A DNA stretch of 58,314 bases from JANNBN01 sp031430595. GTDB lineage: Bacteria; Actinomycetota; Acidimicrobiia; Acidimicrobiales; JANYDT01. The position numbers were made by a program, and so were the translations under genes. Shown one piece after another: positions 26,241 through 36,038 of this stretch. The notes below the pieces were generated by a model that was given only the letters and a program-made list of their open reading frames with translations, searched no databases and was not told the DNA's origin. Location of the stretch: the NCBI GenBank assembly GCA_031430595.1, contig JANPBU010000020.1:1-58314 (forward strand). The letters are read 5' to 3'. Within the stretch, counting starts at the first letter, position 1. Every line of letters begins with the position of its first letter.

Positions 26241-27060
26241 CTATACGAGCGACTTCGTCGTCACAGCGGGCGAGACCGTCAGGACAGACTCGCACTCAAC
26301 GCACACTGTTTTGAGTGACCCGTCCACGATCGTGGTTGACGTGGCCGACTTACACCGATCGCACTTCTTTGGTGCTGCGTTGTTCTGTTGACAGTCGAGG
26401 CATAGGAAGTATGCGCCGTAGCGTCCGGGCGTTGCTTGGCCGCTGTTGCCGTCGCACTTCTTGCAGCGAAACGCGCGCACTACTGCGGTTGGCGCCTTTG
26501 CCATGAGAGGCAAGTCGGCTCTGACCGGAGTGGATTCGACGGGTTCAATACGGGCGCTGGCCAGCTCATGCAGGTGAGCCGCTATTCGATCGAAGGATTC
26601 TGGGCTCAATCGAAAGAGCCCATATGAGCCGTCGAGCTTGGCGAACAGCTTGATAGCCCGTTCGTGACGCTTGATTTCTTCCTCGATTTTCGCGGAGATC
26701 AGATCGGCCTTGAAGACAGGCAAGGGAACTGCTGGCAAACGAGAGTCGAAGCAAATTGCCAAGTGATCAGCCTTACCGATTGGCACACCAACTCGGCAGC
26801 TTCCGCGGTTCCGTCTCTGTCGATGGCGAATATGACACCAAAGCCGCCTGTGCCCAACTGAACAGCCCTTGTGTGCCCGGAATCTGTCGGTAGTCCCGGA
26901 TACCTCACCCAAGCAAACCGCTGATGATGTGGAAGTCTACCGGCCAACACGGCAGCCGAGGCTTGGCCACGTTCCATTCGGAGACACAACGTTCGCAATC
27001 CTCGCAACGCAGGGAAGCTCGACAGCGAACCCGTATCGGCCCGTAAAGACTTTGGACATT
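26241..27060 (-). pseudogene. Decayed NERD-like protein with C-terminal zinc fingers
   Basis: Three frames share one decayed gene. The 3' frame (26241 up to about 26770) has FKADLISAKIEEEIKRHERA, FRCKKCDGNSGQATPGRYGA, LDCQQNNAAPKKCDRC and TVCVECES, the topoisomerase-type Cys4 fingers found at the end of some nuclease-related (NERD) proteins. Upstream frames contain HTRAVQLGTGGFGVIFAIDR, close to the NERD DHvvvGp.GvfviD motif. At least two frameshifts. Not functional. Confidence 0.5.
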
Positions 27061-27084
27061 GTTGAGTTCAACAGGCTTGGCTTC

Positions 27085-27168
27085 TCGATCGCCCAAGGGC
27101 ATCTTTAAAAAGGCGTGAACGCTGGCATCTCCGTCTCGGACGTAGGCCGTGGCTCCGTCATGGCGGTG
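27085..27168 (-). pseudogene. Fragment of a cystathionine gamma-synthase-like gene, copy A
   Basis: RHDGATAYVRDGDASVHAF is nearly the same as RHDGTTAYVRDGDASVQAF in the pseudogene at 33130-33998. Only this N-terminal segment is left. It lies just past the DDN gene, the same neighbour order as in copy B. Confidence 0.7.
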
Positions 27169-27173
27169 TCAGG

Positions 27174-27599
27174 TTATGGCTCTAGGAACACTAGGGGTAT
27201 TTCACGATCAGTCTTGGACTGGTACACGCTGTAGCCCTTGTACCCAGCGGTGACCTTCGGCCAGAGGCGTTGACGTTCTGCCGGTGTTGCTACGCGCGCC
27301 TTCATTGTCTGCATCTTGTTTCCTTTGAAGGAAACTTCGACCGCCGGATTGTCACGAAGATTGAGGAACCACGCAGGATGATGGTCGTCGCCTCCGCGAG
27401 ACGCAACGATCACGATCGACTCACCCTCTTGAATTGGTGAAGTCAACATGACCGATCGTTTCTGGCCCGATTTGCGACCCGTCGTCACCAACTCCAGAGC
27501 TGGCATTCCTCCGGTCGTCCAGCCCAAACGACCGCCGCTCACCTTCAAAATTGCTTTGTGGACGAGGTTCATTGACTTCAAGGCAAGGTCATGTGGCAT
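27174..27599 (-). CDS. DDN-type F420-dependent nitroreductase family protein
   Basis: About 141 residues (ATG 27599; ATG 27572 also possible). Signatures: GGMPALELVTTGRKSGQKRS, IVIVASRGGDDHHPAWFLNL, then DNPAVEVSF. This is the split beta-barrel family that includes Ddn, using deazaflavin F420 to reduce quinones or nitro compounds. The family is typical of actinobacteria. Intact, while the homologous copy at 34.0-34.1 kb is only a stub. Confidence 0.88.
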   Translation of the reverse strand: MPHDLALKSMNLVHKAILKVSGGRLGWTTGGMPALELVTTGRKSGQKRSVMLTSPIQEGESIVIVASRGGDDHHPAWFLNLRDNPAVEVSFKGNKMQTMKARVATPAERQRLWPKVTAGYKGYSVYQSKTDREIPLVFLEP

Positions 27600-27635
27600 G
27601 CACTGAAGGTACCGCACTCAGGGGTTGGCTGAGCT

Positions 27636-28619
27636 CTAGTCCCGCTCGGCGAGGCTCAACAGTTGCTCGGCTGCGAGTTGTTGGGCTTGCCTTGCCTGGT
27701 CAAGCCGCTCGGTTGCATCAATGCAGACAGGGGACAGCGCTGTGAGCTCCGTGCGGCAATCTTCCAGCGCTTCGTTGTGGCTCAGGAGAGACCGTTGCAG
27801 GCCTGCGATCTGAAGTTCAACGGCCGTGATTGCTTGAACCGATGATGCCGCCCGTTCTTGGGCTTCATCAAAGGACGACTTGAGTTTCTGATACTGAGAC
27901 TGAGCCAACTCCAGCTCGGCCTCGCGCAGCTCCAACTCATGGATCGCTTCGCTGCGAAGCTTGTGATTGATTTGCTCTGCGGTTTCTTGTTGCGGTTCAG
28001 GCTCCAGAACGGTTTCCGGTTTCAGAACAGTTTCGGGTTCGAGAACGGGGCCCGGTTCAGGGAGAGACGGCACGAGTGTCAAGTGCACCGGGTTCGGGTC
28101 TGCTGGTTTGGGGTCTGGGGCTGTCGTAGGCATTGTCGTCAATCTGCCGAGTGCGAGAAAGCCGGCAAGGCTTGCGTCGGTAGAGATCAGCTCAAGTGCT
28201 AAGCGAACAGATGAAATGGGGGGTGTTGAACCTCCGAGGTCAGCGACAACCAACTTGAGTAGCGACCCAATCGTTGTGTTGCGCTGGTCCACTGCTGCCA
28301 TCAAAAGCGCAACTGTTCCACCGGCCAGCAGAGCTTCTTGGGCGAGGTTTGCTTTCTGTCCGTGTTGAAGCAGCGCCTCGACCAATTCGGGATGTTTGCG
28401 ACCAACGCTGTTGAGCACCCAAAGAACCTGCGTGGGCTTACGAATCGCTCCGATCGTGGCGGCGTCGTCCTTGCGCTTTTGTGCTTTCAACTCCTTGACC
28501 ATTCCGTCTCTCAAAGCGGTGAACGACTCAGGGCTCGCAGCAAACACATCGTCAAGTAAAAGTTCAAGAGGTCGTTCACTCACATCGAAATACTGCGTCA
28601 TTGCCTTCTGACTGTCCAA
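27636..28619 (-). CDS. Coiled-coil protein with Pro/Glu linker
   Basis: A 327-residue protein. TTG 28619 follows AAGGAG by 4 bases; ATG 28601 is an alternative start but too far from that motif. Residues 1-165 are helical, with KELKAQKRKDDAATIGAIRK leading into PTQVLWVLN. The K/R-D-x2-A-x2-I-x2-x-R/K-PT-x3-W-x2-N pattern recurs in actinobacterial proteins of unknown function (from memory). Then a linker of repeated EPETVL units and a long heptad coil (AIHELELREAELELAQSQYQ). It is divergent from the HD-domain operon with about 180 bases between. Confidence 0.7.
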   Translation of the reverse strand: MDSQKAMTQYFDVSERPLELLLDDVFAASPESFTALRDGMVKELKAQKRKDDAATIGAIRKPTQVLWVLNSVGRKHPELVEALLQHGQKANLAQEALLAGGTVALLMAAVDQRNTTIGSLLKLVVADLGGSTPPISSVRLALELISTDASLAGFLALGRLTTMPTTAPDPKPADPNPVHLTLVPSLPEPGPVLEPETVLKPETVLEPEPQQETAEQINHKLRSEAIHELELREAELELAQSQYQKLKSSFDEAQERAASSVQAITAVELQIAGLQRSLLSHNEALEDCRTELTALSPVCIDATERLDQARQAQQLAAEQLLSLAERD

Positions 28620-28795
28620 TCATCTCCTTTCCGCCAACGCCGATGACCGCTCACGTGTCATCTAAAATTTGGCGCCCAGTAGATCACGAACTGGAACACG
28701 ACACCAGGTCCGCTTGACGGATCATCGTGTGCTGATCGTGGCTTAAAACCTGGACGCGCTTGACAGGTCCGGGCGAGAAGAAGAGTGTACGTCCA

Positions 28796-30535
28796 ATGAC
28801 AAACGACGGAATCTCGCACAAAAGCCTCGATGACTTCATTTCTCGTCAACTGCGATCGCTCATTGAAGACCGCTACTGGGCAGTAATTGAGCAGGTCACA
28901 GCGTTCGAGCGGCTTATCGTCGACCCGGAATTTCGTAATCGACCTGATACTCATCTCGGCCTGTTCTCCGACCACGGGATCGGCCATGTTAGAGACGTAG
29001 CCAATCGCATCCTGGAGGTGAGCAGAGTGCTCGTCCCAAACCCTAAAGGGACGACTGACGTCGAAAGAATTGAGTTCATCACAGGGACGGCAGTAGTACT
29101 TGCGTACCTACATGACGTTGGGATGGGGGCACCTATCCCCCGCAAGGTCCATGCGCAGTTCGCCGCGCAGTTGCCGTTCACCGAGACATTTGAAGACATC
29201 GTTGATCTCATCGTGGCCGAGGACAGCGGCCACCTTCGCAGCCGTGTTTCCGAGGTTTCTCGCGGGGCAACGTTTGACACCGCCTCGCCCCGCGACATCA
29301 TCCAACAGATGCTTTCGTTTGCTGCTTGTCACAGTAAGTCGTGCGTCCCCGCATCGGTGCTTCGCTCTCCGGACCAATTGCGAACAGCAATGCGTCACAT
29401 GTGTTTCACCTCCCTCGATATCCAGTTTGAAAGACTCACCGGAACAGCAACACCGTTTGGCAAATGGCCGATGGTTGAACCACCCGAAGGCGCATTCGAT
29501 TGGTTAATAGACCCGCGCCCCGCCCATCGCTTGCTGCATGACGACATCGTGCTGGCGGTCCGCATCGTCCGTATCGCCGATGCCCTTCGGCAACGCGGTA
29601 CGACGTTTCGTACCAGTTCGGGCTACGAAATCGCCGTTGATCCCCGCTCTGGTGACGCTATCGTGCTGCTGCGCAATACACCTCGGTCGGCGGTGTACCT
29701 GATGGGCTTCGAAAGCACGCTTAGTGTCGGAGAGGCCAACCTTCGGAGTGCTTTACTCCGTAACGCATCCACGTTGTTTCTTGAGTTTCACCGCGGCGCG
29801 TTTTCAACGCTCGCGGTTCAGCACAAGGTGGCACGATGCTGCGCCGCGGTCATCGACGACATCCAACAAGACGTCCTCGGGACTCTTGACAACGAACATG
29901 CTCGGATTGAGATCCAAGCACCCGCAGATGATGCGACGTTTGCTAAAATCGTTCGCACCTATTTGCTCGAAAGAATGAGCGAATCTGACCAACGAACTGC
30001 GCTGGGCAGTCGAATAGACATCATTGGTGGTAACCAGTCTTTCAACGTCTCCTTAGGGAATCAGAGCGACGACCAGCATGCATACCTTTCACCTCGACGA
30101 GAGTTGCTCGGAGACCCACTCATTGCTGAGGACGTCCTCCTCGTGAAATGTGGCATCGTTGACGCTGGTGCAAACCCGGCGATTCGAATGATCGAAACCG
30201 AGACCTTGTTGAGTGGCGCTATGCGAATATCTTTGAAGGTGGGCGATATTTTGATGGCACCGGGTGACCCTCCGGCGTTCGTTGCGTTTCCTATGTCAGA
30301 CGGCCTTATCGTCGAACCGCTCGGGGGATATCCATCGGAAATGGTCGCGGCTTGGACCGTTGTCGGTGTCCCCGGGGTTTTGCGTGGCCAAGAGCGCAAT
30401 GCGACAGTTCGAGCGCTTCGTGACCTTGACGTCGTCGTGGTCAATGCCGACAACTATTTGGATTGTTGGTACCGCCCGTACACCGCAGCCGAGCTTTGCG
30501 ATCAGCTTCGCCCCACGAAAGAACTTGTGCCATGA
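28796..30535 (+). CDS. HD-domain phosphohydrolase with C-terminal cNMP-binding-like domain
   Basis: 579 residues from ATG 28796 (a TTG 36 bases earlier is possible). HD fold: FSDHGIGHVRDVANRI (His and Asp/His at 59-64), then LAYLHDVGM (the HD pair at 106-107), and RIVRIADALRQRGTTF, the late conserved Asp. This resembles the HD-CE group linked to conflict systems (family call from memory). The last ~120 residues look like a cyclic-nucleotide-binding barrel: VGDILMAPGD, then GVPGVLRGQERNATVRAL in place of the phosphate-binding cassette with its Arg. Overlaps the next gene by ATGA. First gene of a three-gene operon. Confidence 0.8.
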   Translation: MTNDGISHKSLDDFISRQLRSLIEDRYWAVIEQVTAFERLIVDPEFRNRPDTHLGLFSDHGIGHVRDVANRILEVSRVLVPNPKGTTDVERIEFITGTAVVLAYLHDVGMGAPIPRKVHAQFAAQLPFTETFEDIVDLIVAEDSGHLRSRVSEVSRGATFDTASPRDIIQQMLSFAACHSKSCVPASVLRSPDQLRTAMRHMCFTSLDIQFERLTGTATPFGKWPMVEPPEGAFDWLIDPRPAHRLLHDDIVLAVRIVRIADALRQRGTTFRTSSGYEIAVDPRSGDAIVLLRNTPRSAVYLMGFESTLSVGEANLRSALLRNASTLFLEFHRGAFSTLAVQHKVARCCAAVIDDIQQDVLGTLDNEHARIEIQAPADDATFAKIVRTYLLERMSESDQRTALGSRIDIIGGNQSFNVSLGNQSDDQHAYLSPRRELLGDPLIAEDVLLVKCGIVDAGANPAIRMIETETLLSGAMRISLKVGDILMAPGDPPAFVAFPMSDGLIVEPLGGYPSEMVAAWTVVGVPGVLRGQERNATVRALRDLDVVVVNADNYLDCWYRPYTAAELCDQLRPTKELVP

Positions 30536-31008
30536 GCAACCTTCCAAGCAGAACCACGGGTGAAGATCACGCTACGAACACAACCGAGTCTTTGCTTGTT
30601 GAACGTGTTGCGATTCTGAGTCAGGGAGACTTCTTCTCATCGCTCCCGATGCATGTGCTGGCCGCTGTCGTGAAGGCGTCACACTACGTAGCGCTAGGTT
30701 CTGGTGACATCGTCATGAGCGAAGGCGAGCACGGCGACTGTATGTTTGCAATCCTCGCCGGCTCAGTGGAAATTACCGTCGAGGGAAAGGCGATCCGCCA
30801 TTGTTCGTCCGGCGACGTGCTCGGGGATCTGGGTCTCCTCGTACCTGGGCTGCGTAGCGCAACGGCGGTTTGCGCGGTTGCAAGTGGATTCCTTCGCATC
30901 GATGCACCGGTTCTCGACGAGTTGCTCCTCGACTATCCGGAAATCGGCTCGGGAATCATTGCCTCCCTGGTCCGACGTCTCCGTGTTGCGGGAGATACGA
31001 ACGCGTGA
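30532..31008 (+). CDS. Stand-alone cNMP-binding-like domain protein
   Basis: 158 residues from ATG 30532, inside the upstream stop. Typical Crp-type sensor barrel: ALGSGDIVMSEGEHGDCMFA, LAGSVEITVEGK, then the cassette SGDVLGDLGLLVPGLRSATA with the conserved Arg, but Asp where Glu usually contacts the ribose. A short C-terminal helix follows, with no DNA-binding domain, so it is not a transcription factor. It probably senses a nucleotide for its two coupled neighbours (inference). Confidence 0.85.
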   Translation: MSNLPSRTTGEDHATNTTESLLVERVAILSQGDFFSSLPMHVLAAVVKASHYVALGSGDIVMSEGEHGDCMFAILAGSVEITVEGKAIRHCSSGDVLGDLGLLVPGLRSATAVCAVASGFLRIDAPVLDELLLDYPEIGSGIIASLVRRLRVAGDTNA

Positions 31009-33110
31009 ACGGATCGGCGGGGCCCGGCAGCGTGAACCAGGGACGCCGTCTTGCGCGAATCGACGAGCGTGTCCTGTTTCTCGGCAGCCAAACGTTCCTT
31101 ATGGGGATGCTTGCTGGCTTTATCGTCATACCCGCGAGCGGTCTGTTTCTCGCCCGATATGGCTCCGAGAACCTGCCTTGGATATACGGAGCCATCGCTA
31201 TGGTGGCGCTCGCCGGAACGTCAGCGCTCGCGCGAGCAGTCCGTTACCACCACATTGCGACCATCGCAGTACCTGTACTTCTCGGGATGGCAGCGATCAT
31301 CTTTTTCGCCTGGGTTGAGCTCGCAACCGCAGGGCATCCGTGGGTCAGTGCGCCGCTGCTCGTGCTGTTCCCAATTAGCTACCAGACCGGCTTCGTACTC
31401 ATTGGTTGCCAGGCTGGACTGGTGTTTGACGTTGGCGAGATGAAGGCCCACTTTTCGCACGTCGTCGCTGGTTTTCCGCTGGGCTTTATCGTATCCGGCG
31501 TGGTCGGATCTGTGGTGATCGGATCATCGGGGCGTGCAGAGTTTCTTCTTCTGTTCTCGTCAGCTTCCACACTCGGAATGCTCGCCGTAATCCGCATCAC
31601 AAAGCGACGATTCAATGCTCTGCTCTCGCATCAACCTTCGCTTCCCGACACCACGCAACCCGGGATTGCCAGCTCTGTGAAAGCCCTACTGCGGATGCCG
31701 CTTGTTGCTGGGCTCCTTATGTACCAATTGCTCTCCCAGGTAGGTACACAGCTCGTAGATTTCCTCGTATACGACCGCGCTGCGTTTCGCTACGCAGACG
31801 GGGATCGGCTATCGCATTTTGTCTCGGACTTCACATCGGTACTCAATGCAGTGGATCTGATATTTCTTGTCGTCGTCGCTGGTTTTCTTTTACGCAGGTT
31901 TGGAATGCGGGTCGGAGTCGTGTTGAACCCGATCGTCGTTTCCTTATTCGTCATCGCCGCTCTCCTGTCAGGCGCCCTGACCAGCACCGCGTCGCTCACC
32001 ACGCTCATGCTCATATGCGCCGCTCGGGTTTCAGATATTTCTCTCACCGATGGAGCGACACGCGGTTCGCTCAACACTGCGTTTCAAGCTGTTGGCACCA
32101 ACGATCGAATGGCTGCCCAGGCCGTCATTGAAGGAGCTGGCATGCCGCTCGCAATTGGTCTAACCGGGATCACCATTTTAGTTCTCCAACGCGTCGCTCA
32201 CCTGGGGTTTACTGGGATGGCGCTGTTCACCGCCGGCGTGTGTGTCGGGTGGATCTTCACCGGTCAGCTCGTGTTTCGGCGATATCGGGGGGCGCTTCGA
32301 TCGAGCCTTTCGGATCGACTTCTTAATCCCGGCGATTTATCGGAACGTGGGCATTCAGCGACGCCATCCGCCCCTAATGGCGATCCACCGGAAATGTTAG
32401 AAACGCCGGCCCGGACGATACGAGCTCTTCGGGCAAGAGCACGCAACGGACAAGTCAGTACCGAGGAACTGATCGACACAACGACAAACTGGAATCGAGA
32501 AGTCGGTCTTCGAGCATGTGAGCTGTTGGCGACGCATGCCGATGTCCATGACCACCGTCTGCTTGCCGTAGGGCAAGCTATGGCTCAGGGCGACCGCGAA
32601 GCTGCATCCAAGTTTTTGCACGCAATCTCGTTGATCGAAGAGCACGAGCGACACGCAGAAGGTCCGGGCTCTACGCAGCTCGTCCTGCTGCGTAAAAGCA
32701 TCGATGACGAGCTTCGGCTCCTCCAACAACGTGCACTGGCCATTCTCGCGCTGACCAATGATCGGAAGCTCGTGGCGGATTCCGCGAGGCCTTTGCGATG
32801 GGGCAACTCACGGGAGCAGGCTCTTGCGTTGGAGACTCTCAGCCTGCACCTACCGCGCAGTGAACTTACGATCGCCACACCGATGCTCCACACCAGCCTG
32901 TCGACGGCTCAGCGCATTGTGCAGCTCGATGCCGCATGGTCTTCTGCTGACCACGTCGCAGCCCGCCACCCTCCAATTCCAGCAGGGGCGCCCAATCTGG
33001 ATGCGGCGCTGTCCGACATCATCGTCGATCGCGATCGGGTGTGGCGCAGTGACTGGCTCCGAGTTTGCGCGCAGGTGGTAAGCAGGAACGATGCTTTGGC
33101 CGAGCCGTGA
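31005..33110 (+). CDS. Nucleotide-transporter-like membrane protein with helical-repeat tail
   Basis: 701 residues from GTG 31005, which overlaps the upstream stop (GTGA) and follows GGGAG. About 12 membrane segments occupy residues ~25-440 (for example LMGMLAGFIVIPASGLFLA, VLIGCQAGLVFDVGEMKAHF, GMRVGVVLNPIVVSLFVIAA, TGMALFTAGVCVGWIFTGQL). TRGSLNTAFQAVGTNDRM resembles a conserved region of Npt1/Npt2-type ATP/ADP exchangers. Residues ~490-700 are soluble and helical, HEAT-like. In other bacteria, such transporters can be fused to HEAT and cNMP-binding domains (from memory); here the sensor is encoded separately. Its last bases overlap the flank of the PLP pseudogene on the other strand. Confidence 0.75.
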   Translation: MNGSAGPGSVNQGRRLARIDERVLFLGSQTFLMGMLAGFIVIPASGLFLARYGSENLPWIYGAIAMVALAGTSALARAVRYHHIATIAVPVLLGMAAIIFFAWVELATAGHPWVSAPLLVLFPISYQTGFVLIGCQAGLVFDVGEMKAHFSHVVAGFPLGFIVSGVVGSVVIGSSGRAEFLLLFSSASTLGMLAVIRITKRRFNALLSHQPSLPDTTQPGIASSVKALLRMPLVAGLLMYQLLSQVGTQLVDFLVYDRAAFRYADGDRLSHFVSDFTSVLNAVDLIFLVVVAGFLLRRFGMRVGVVLNPIVVSLFVIAALLSGALTSTASLTTLMLICAARVSDISLTDGATRGSLNTAFQAVGTNDRMAAQAVIEGAGMPLAIGLTGITILVLQRVAHLGFTGMALFTAGVCVGWIFTGQLVFRRYRGALRSSLSDRLLNPGDLSERGHSATPSAPNGDPPEMLETPARTIRALRARARNGQVSTEELIDTTTNWNREVGLRACELLATHADVHDHRLLAVGQAMAQGDREAASKFLHAISLIEEHERHAEGPGSTQLVLLRKSIDDELRLLQQRALAILALTNDRKLVADSARPLRWGNSREQALALETLSLHLPRSELTIATPMLHTSLSTAQRIVQLDAAWSSADHVAARHPPIPAGAPNLDAALSDIIVDRDRVWRSDWLRVCAQVVSRNDALAEP

Positions 33111-33129
33111 CGAAGACTCGCCCAGCGTC

Positions 33130-33998
33130 TCGATGCTCGCCACATCGTTACCAGTCCAAGTCTGTGGGATCTGTCTCGCCATGATCGGGGCCGATTGATG
33201 TAGTGTCGGTGAACACCGGGGTCCCGTTGGCTTTGTGTATCGATACGCGTTGTCGTTTTGCCGGGACCATCGGGGGAAGTTGGGTTGAAGCGCAAGAAAG
33301 CTCGACATGGAACTTGGTATCGGCCCGTACAGATTTCTACGTGTACTGAGTTCTTCAAAGAGAACTGCGTTGCGGGTAGCGAGTGCACCCATGGCGGTGT
33401 CTGAGTGCCCGGCGATGAACTTTGTCACGCTATGCATCACCACATCAACGCCAAGGTCGAGTGGTTGCTGACAGACCACGGTTGCGAACGTATTGTCGCA
33501 TACGACGATCGCCCCGGCCCGATGCGCTGCCTCCGTGAGCACGGCTATGTCGCAGATGGACATTGTTGGGTTCAAGGGGCTTTCTAACCACACCAGCTGA
33601 GCATGTTCGAATGAGGCAATAGTTTCCTCGGTGTTGGTGATGTCGCAAAACCGGACAGTCAACTTCGCATGAGAAGCCTTTTGTCGCAGCATCTCGGCCA
33701 CACCAAAGTAGGCGTTGAACGGGGCCACAACTATTGCCCCAACCGGCAGCCCTTCCAGTACCGTGGCCACGGCTGCCATGCCAGAAGAGAATCCAAGCGC
33801 GCTTGCTTTCTCGATTGCGCCGAGGGCATCTTCGAACGCCTGCACACTGGCATCTCCGTCTCGCACGTAAGCCGTGGTTCCGTCATGACGGTATGTGGAC
33901 GTCATCGAGATTGGTGTGTTGATGGGCTCGCCGGGCAAATGGGGCGGGCGACCTGCCCAGACGGCAAGGCTCTCGGGACGAAGTTCTAAGGGTTCCAT
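33130..33998 (-). pseudogene. Cystathionine gamma-synthase-like PLP enzyme, 3' half decayed (copy B)
   Basis: From MEPLELRPESLAVWAG the first ~230 residues are well preserved: ATVLEGLPVGAIVVAPFNAY, VWLESPLNPTMSICDI, VVCDNTFATVVCQQPLDLGV and VMHSVTKFIAGHSDTAMGAL, with the PLP-binding Lys. After NLYGPIPS (about 33300) homology leaves the frame, and only scattered echoes of the C-terminal domain occur in other frames (VASIETLGE near 33130, an echo of the SLGGVETL motif). The substrate-binding C-terminal domain is lost. Convergent with the transporter gene. Confidence 0.85.
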
Positions 33999-34039
33999 GT
34001 CAGCCGTAGGCGTGTGCTGTCGGTTCAGACAACGAGACG

Positions 34040-34105
34040 CTCGGTCGCGAGCGGTTCGTTGACTCCAAGGCAGGGTCATGTGGCATGTAGTGAAGGTCGT
34101 GCACC
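34040..34105 (-). pseudogene. Stub of a DDN nitroreductase gene (copy B)
   Basis: LHYMPHDPALEST parallels LQCMPHDLALKSM at the start of the intact gene at 27174-27599, and the DNA around ggcagggtcatgtggcat matches it. The rest of the gene is gone. Confidence 0.6.
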
Positions 34106-34438
34106 ACGATCAAGAAGCGGCCCGTAGGGGTTGCGACCGTTGCCTCACTCCGCCCGGTGCAACGATTGCGTTGGTTCTCAGTGCCGTGCTCATGTTCACC
34201 GCACTGTTTCGCCACATCTTTGCGGCGACGGATTCTGATGATTCACAACGACCTGTCGGGGGGTCGACGTCGGAGTGGGCGAACGCCGGGCGCGGGCTGA
34301 ATTCCCGTCAAGAAACGGATACGAGGGGCAAACCCGTCGGCAGTCAGGGCCGCCTTCATTACGGCGACGAAACGGCGACTGGCACACCGACGAAACGGCG
34401 ATCAAACATCCGACGAAACAGCGGTATGGTTTGTCAGT

Positions 34439-35695
34439 ATGGAGTCTATGCCACGCCCGCGTTGGGTTACCAAACAGATCAGCGACGCTCTCGCAGATAC
34501 CCCGGTGGTCGTGGTGAACGGGGCACGGCAGGTTGGAAAGTCGACGCTTGTCCGGGGACTTACCTATCCCGGGTCCGTCGAAATCATCGGATTTGACGAT
34601 GCTGCTGTCAGGTCCGCAGCAAAGTCGGATCCCCGGGGCTTTCTCGACCGGGGCGTCGACACGTTGGTCATCGACGAAGCCCAACTAGAACCTACGATCT
34701 TCCGAGCGATCAAGGCCGAAGTCGATCGCGATCGTCGCCCGGGACGATTCGTTCTCACCGGATCGTCACGCTTACTTGCTGCGCCTGACATGGCGGACTC
34801 ACTTGTCGGGCGCGTCGACATTGTCGAGTTGGGGCCGTTCAGCCAGGGTGAACTCGATGGGCAACGCGATCTCTTCGTCGACACCATATTTCGCCAGCCG
34901 GGTGACCTTGTCCGCAGCAGTTCTGCATCCCGCGCTTCCGTCATAGAAAGGATTTGTCGGGGCGGATTCCCCGAAGTCGTTGAACGCTCGGCTCAACGTC
35001 GTCGCCGATGGTTTGATGCGTACGTGACAACGACAGTACAAAAGGTTGTTCGTGAGGTGGCCGAACTTGAACGACTCGCTGAAATCCCGCAGCTTCTGCG
35101 TCTCTGCGCAGCCCGCACTTCGACCGAACTGAACGTTGCCGAGCTGTCGAATCAGCTCGGAATTCCGGCGCGAACAGGAAGCGCCTATGTGGCCCGTCTC
35201 GCCACCGCATTCCTCGTACAGACAATTCCGGCCTGGTCGACCAACCTCAGCTCGAAAGTCATTCGAAAGCCGAAGCTCTCAATTGTCGACTCCGGCCTTG
35301 CCGCCCACCTCATCGGGACCAGCGCCGAAGTGCTTCTACGCGATGCCAACGTGCTCGGCCAACTCCTCGAAACGTTTGTCGGTAATGAACTGCGACGCCA
35401 AGTCACCTGGTCCGATGTGCGCCCGACGCTGTGGCATTTTCGTGACCGCGACGGAGCTGAAGTCGATCTCATTCTCGAAGCTCCGAACGGCGAGGTAGTC
35501 GGAATCGAAGTGAAAGCAACTTCCTCGCCGACGAAGAGCGACCTGAAAGGATTGCAGTTCCTTGCCGACCGGCTGGGTGATCGATTCCGATTCGGTGCCT
35601 TGCTCTGCCTTGCCCCCGAAGCGCTCAGAATCGGGGAACGACTCGCCGTTTTGCCAGTTGATCGCCTCTGGAAAACAGGCCCGCCGTTCTTGTAG
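34439..35695 (+). CDS. AAA ATPase with DUF4143 domain
   Basis: 418 residues. Walker A NGARQVGKST (27-36), Walker B DTLVIDEAQLEP (~74-85), sensor VLTGSSRLLA. The DUF4143 C-terminal domain has the restriction-nuclease-like TLWHFRDRDGAEVDLILE and VVGIEVKA motifs. These ATPases are widespread in bacteria and archaea and of unknown role; several lie in mobile or defence regions. ATG 34439 or 34448 can be the start. Intact. Confidence 0.9.
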   Translation: MESMPRPRWVTKQISDALADTPVVVVNGARQVGKSTLVRGLTYPGSVEIIGFDDAAVRSAAKSDPRGFLDRGVDTLVIDEAQLEPTIFRAIKAEVDRDRRPGRFVLTGSSRLLAAPDMADSLVGRVDIVELGPFSQGELDGQRDLFVDTIFRQPGDLVRSSSASRASVIERICRGGFPEVVERSAQRRRRWFDAYVTTTVQKVVREVAELERLAEIPQLLRLCAARTSTELNVAELSNQLGIPARTGSAYVARLATAFLVQTIPAWSTNLSSKVIRKPKLSIVDSGLAAHLIGTSAEVLLRDANVLGQLLETFVGNELRRQVTWSDVRPTLWHFRDRDGAEVDLILEAPNGEVVGIEVKATSSPTKSDLKGLQFLADRLGDRFRFGALLCLAPEALRIGERLAVLPVDRLWKTGPPFL

Positions 35696-35760
35696 CCATG
35701 GTTGCGCCGGAGCCCACGTGTGAACCCTAGGACAAAGATGTAAGACGCGTTCGCTGGTCG

Positions 35761-36038
35761 ATGCCATTCGACGAATTGCCCCAGGGTTTTCAAATTGCGC
35801 TTGAGATGGCGTGGGCTTCGTCGTGCGCTGGTAGCTTCGCCGTTGCGACGGGCCGTAACCGGCTGTTCGAGCAAGACAAAATCGAAGACATGCGACATCA
35901 GTCCCGTTCCTCAATGCGAACTGGCCGACAATCACCGAGAGGCCAATCGACGAATGGTCGGTATTTGCGCTTCTTCTGCCAACCCATCTCGGCGCTTTCT
36001 GGGGTTTAAGCAGTTCACGTTATTCGGCCGCCGAGTAG
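35761..36038 (+). pseudogene. Nucleoside-deaminase-like remnant
   Basis: First part: MPFDELPQGFQIALEMAWAS, then CAGSFAV and TGRNRLFEQD, which correspond to the N-terminal helix and strand of guanine/cytidine deaminase-like enzymes. The zinc-binding HAE and PCxxC motifs are missing. A second frame resumes with NANWPTITERPIDEWSVFAL, the family C-terminus, ending at TAG 36038. An internal deletion with frameshift. Confidence 0.6.
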
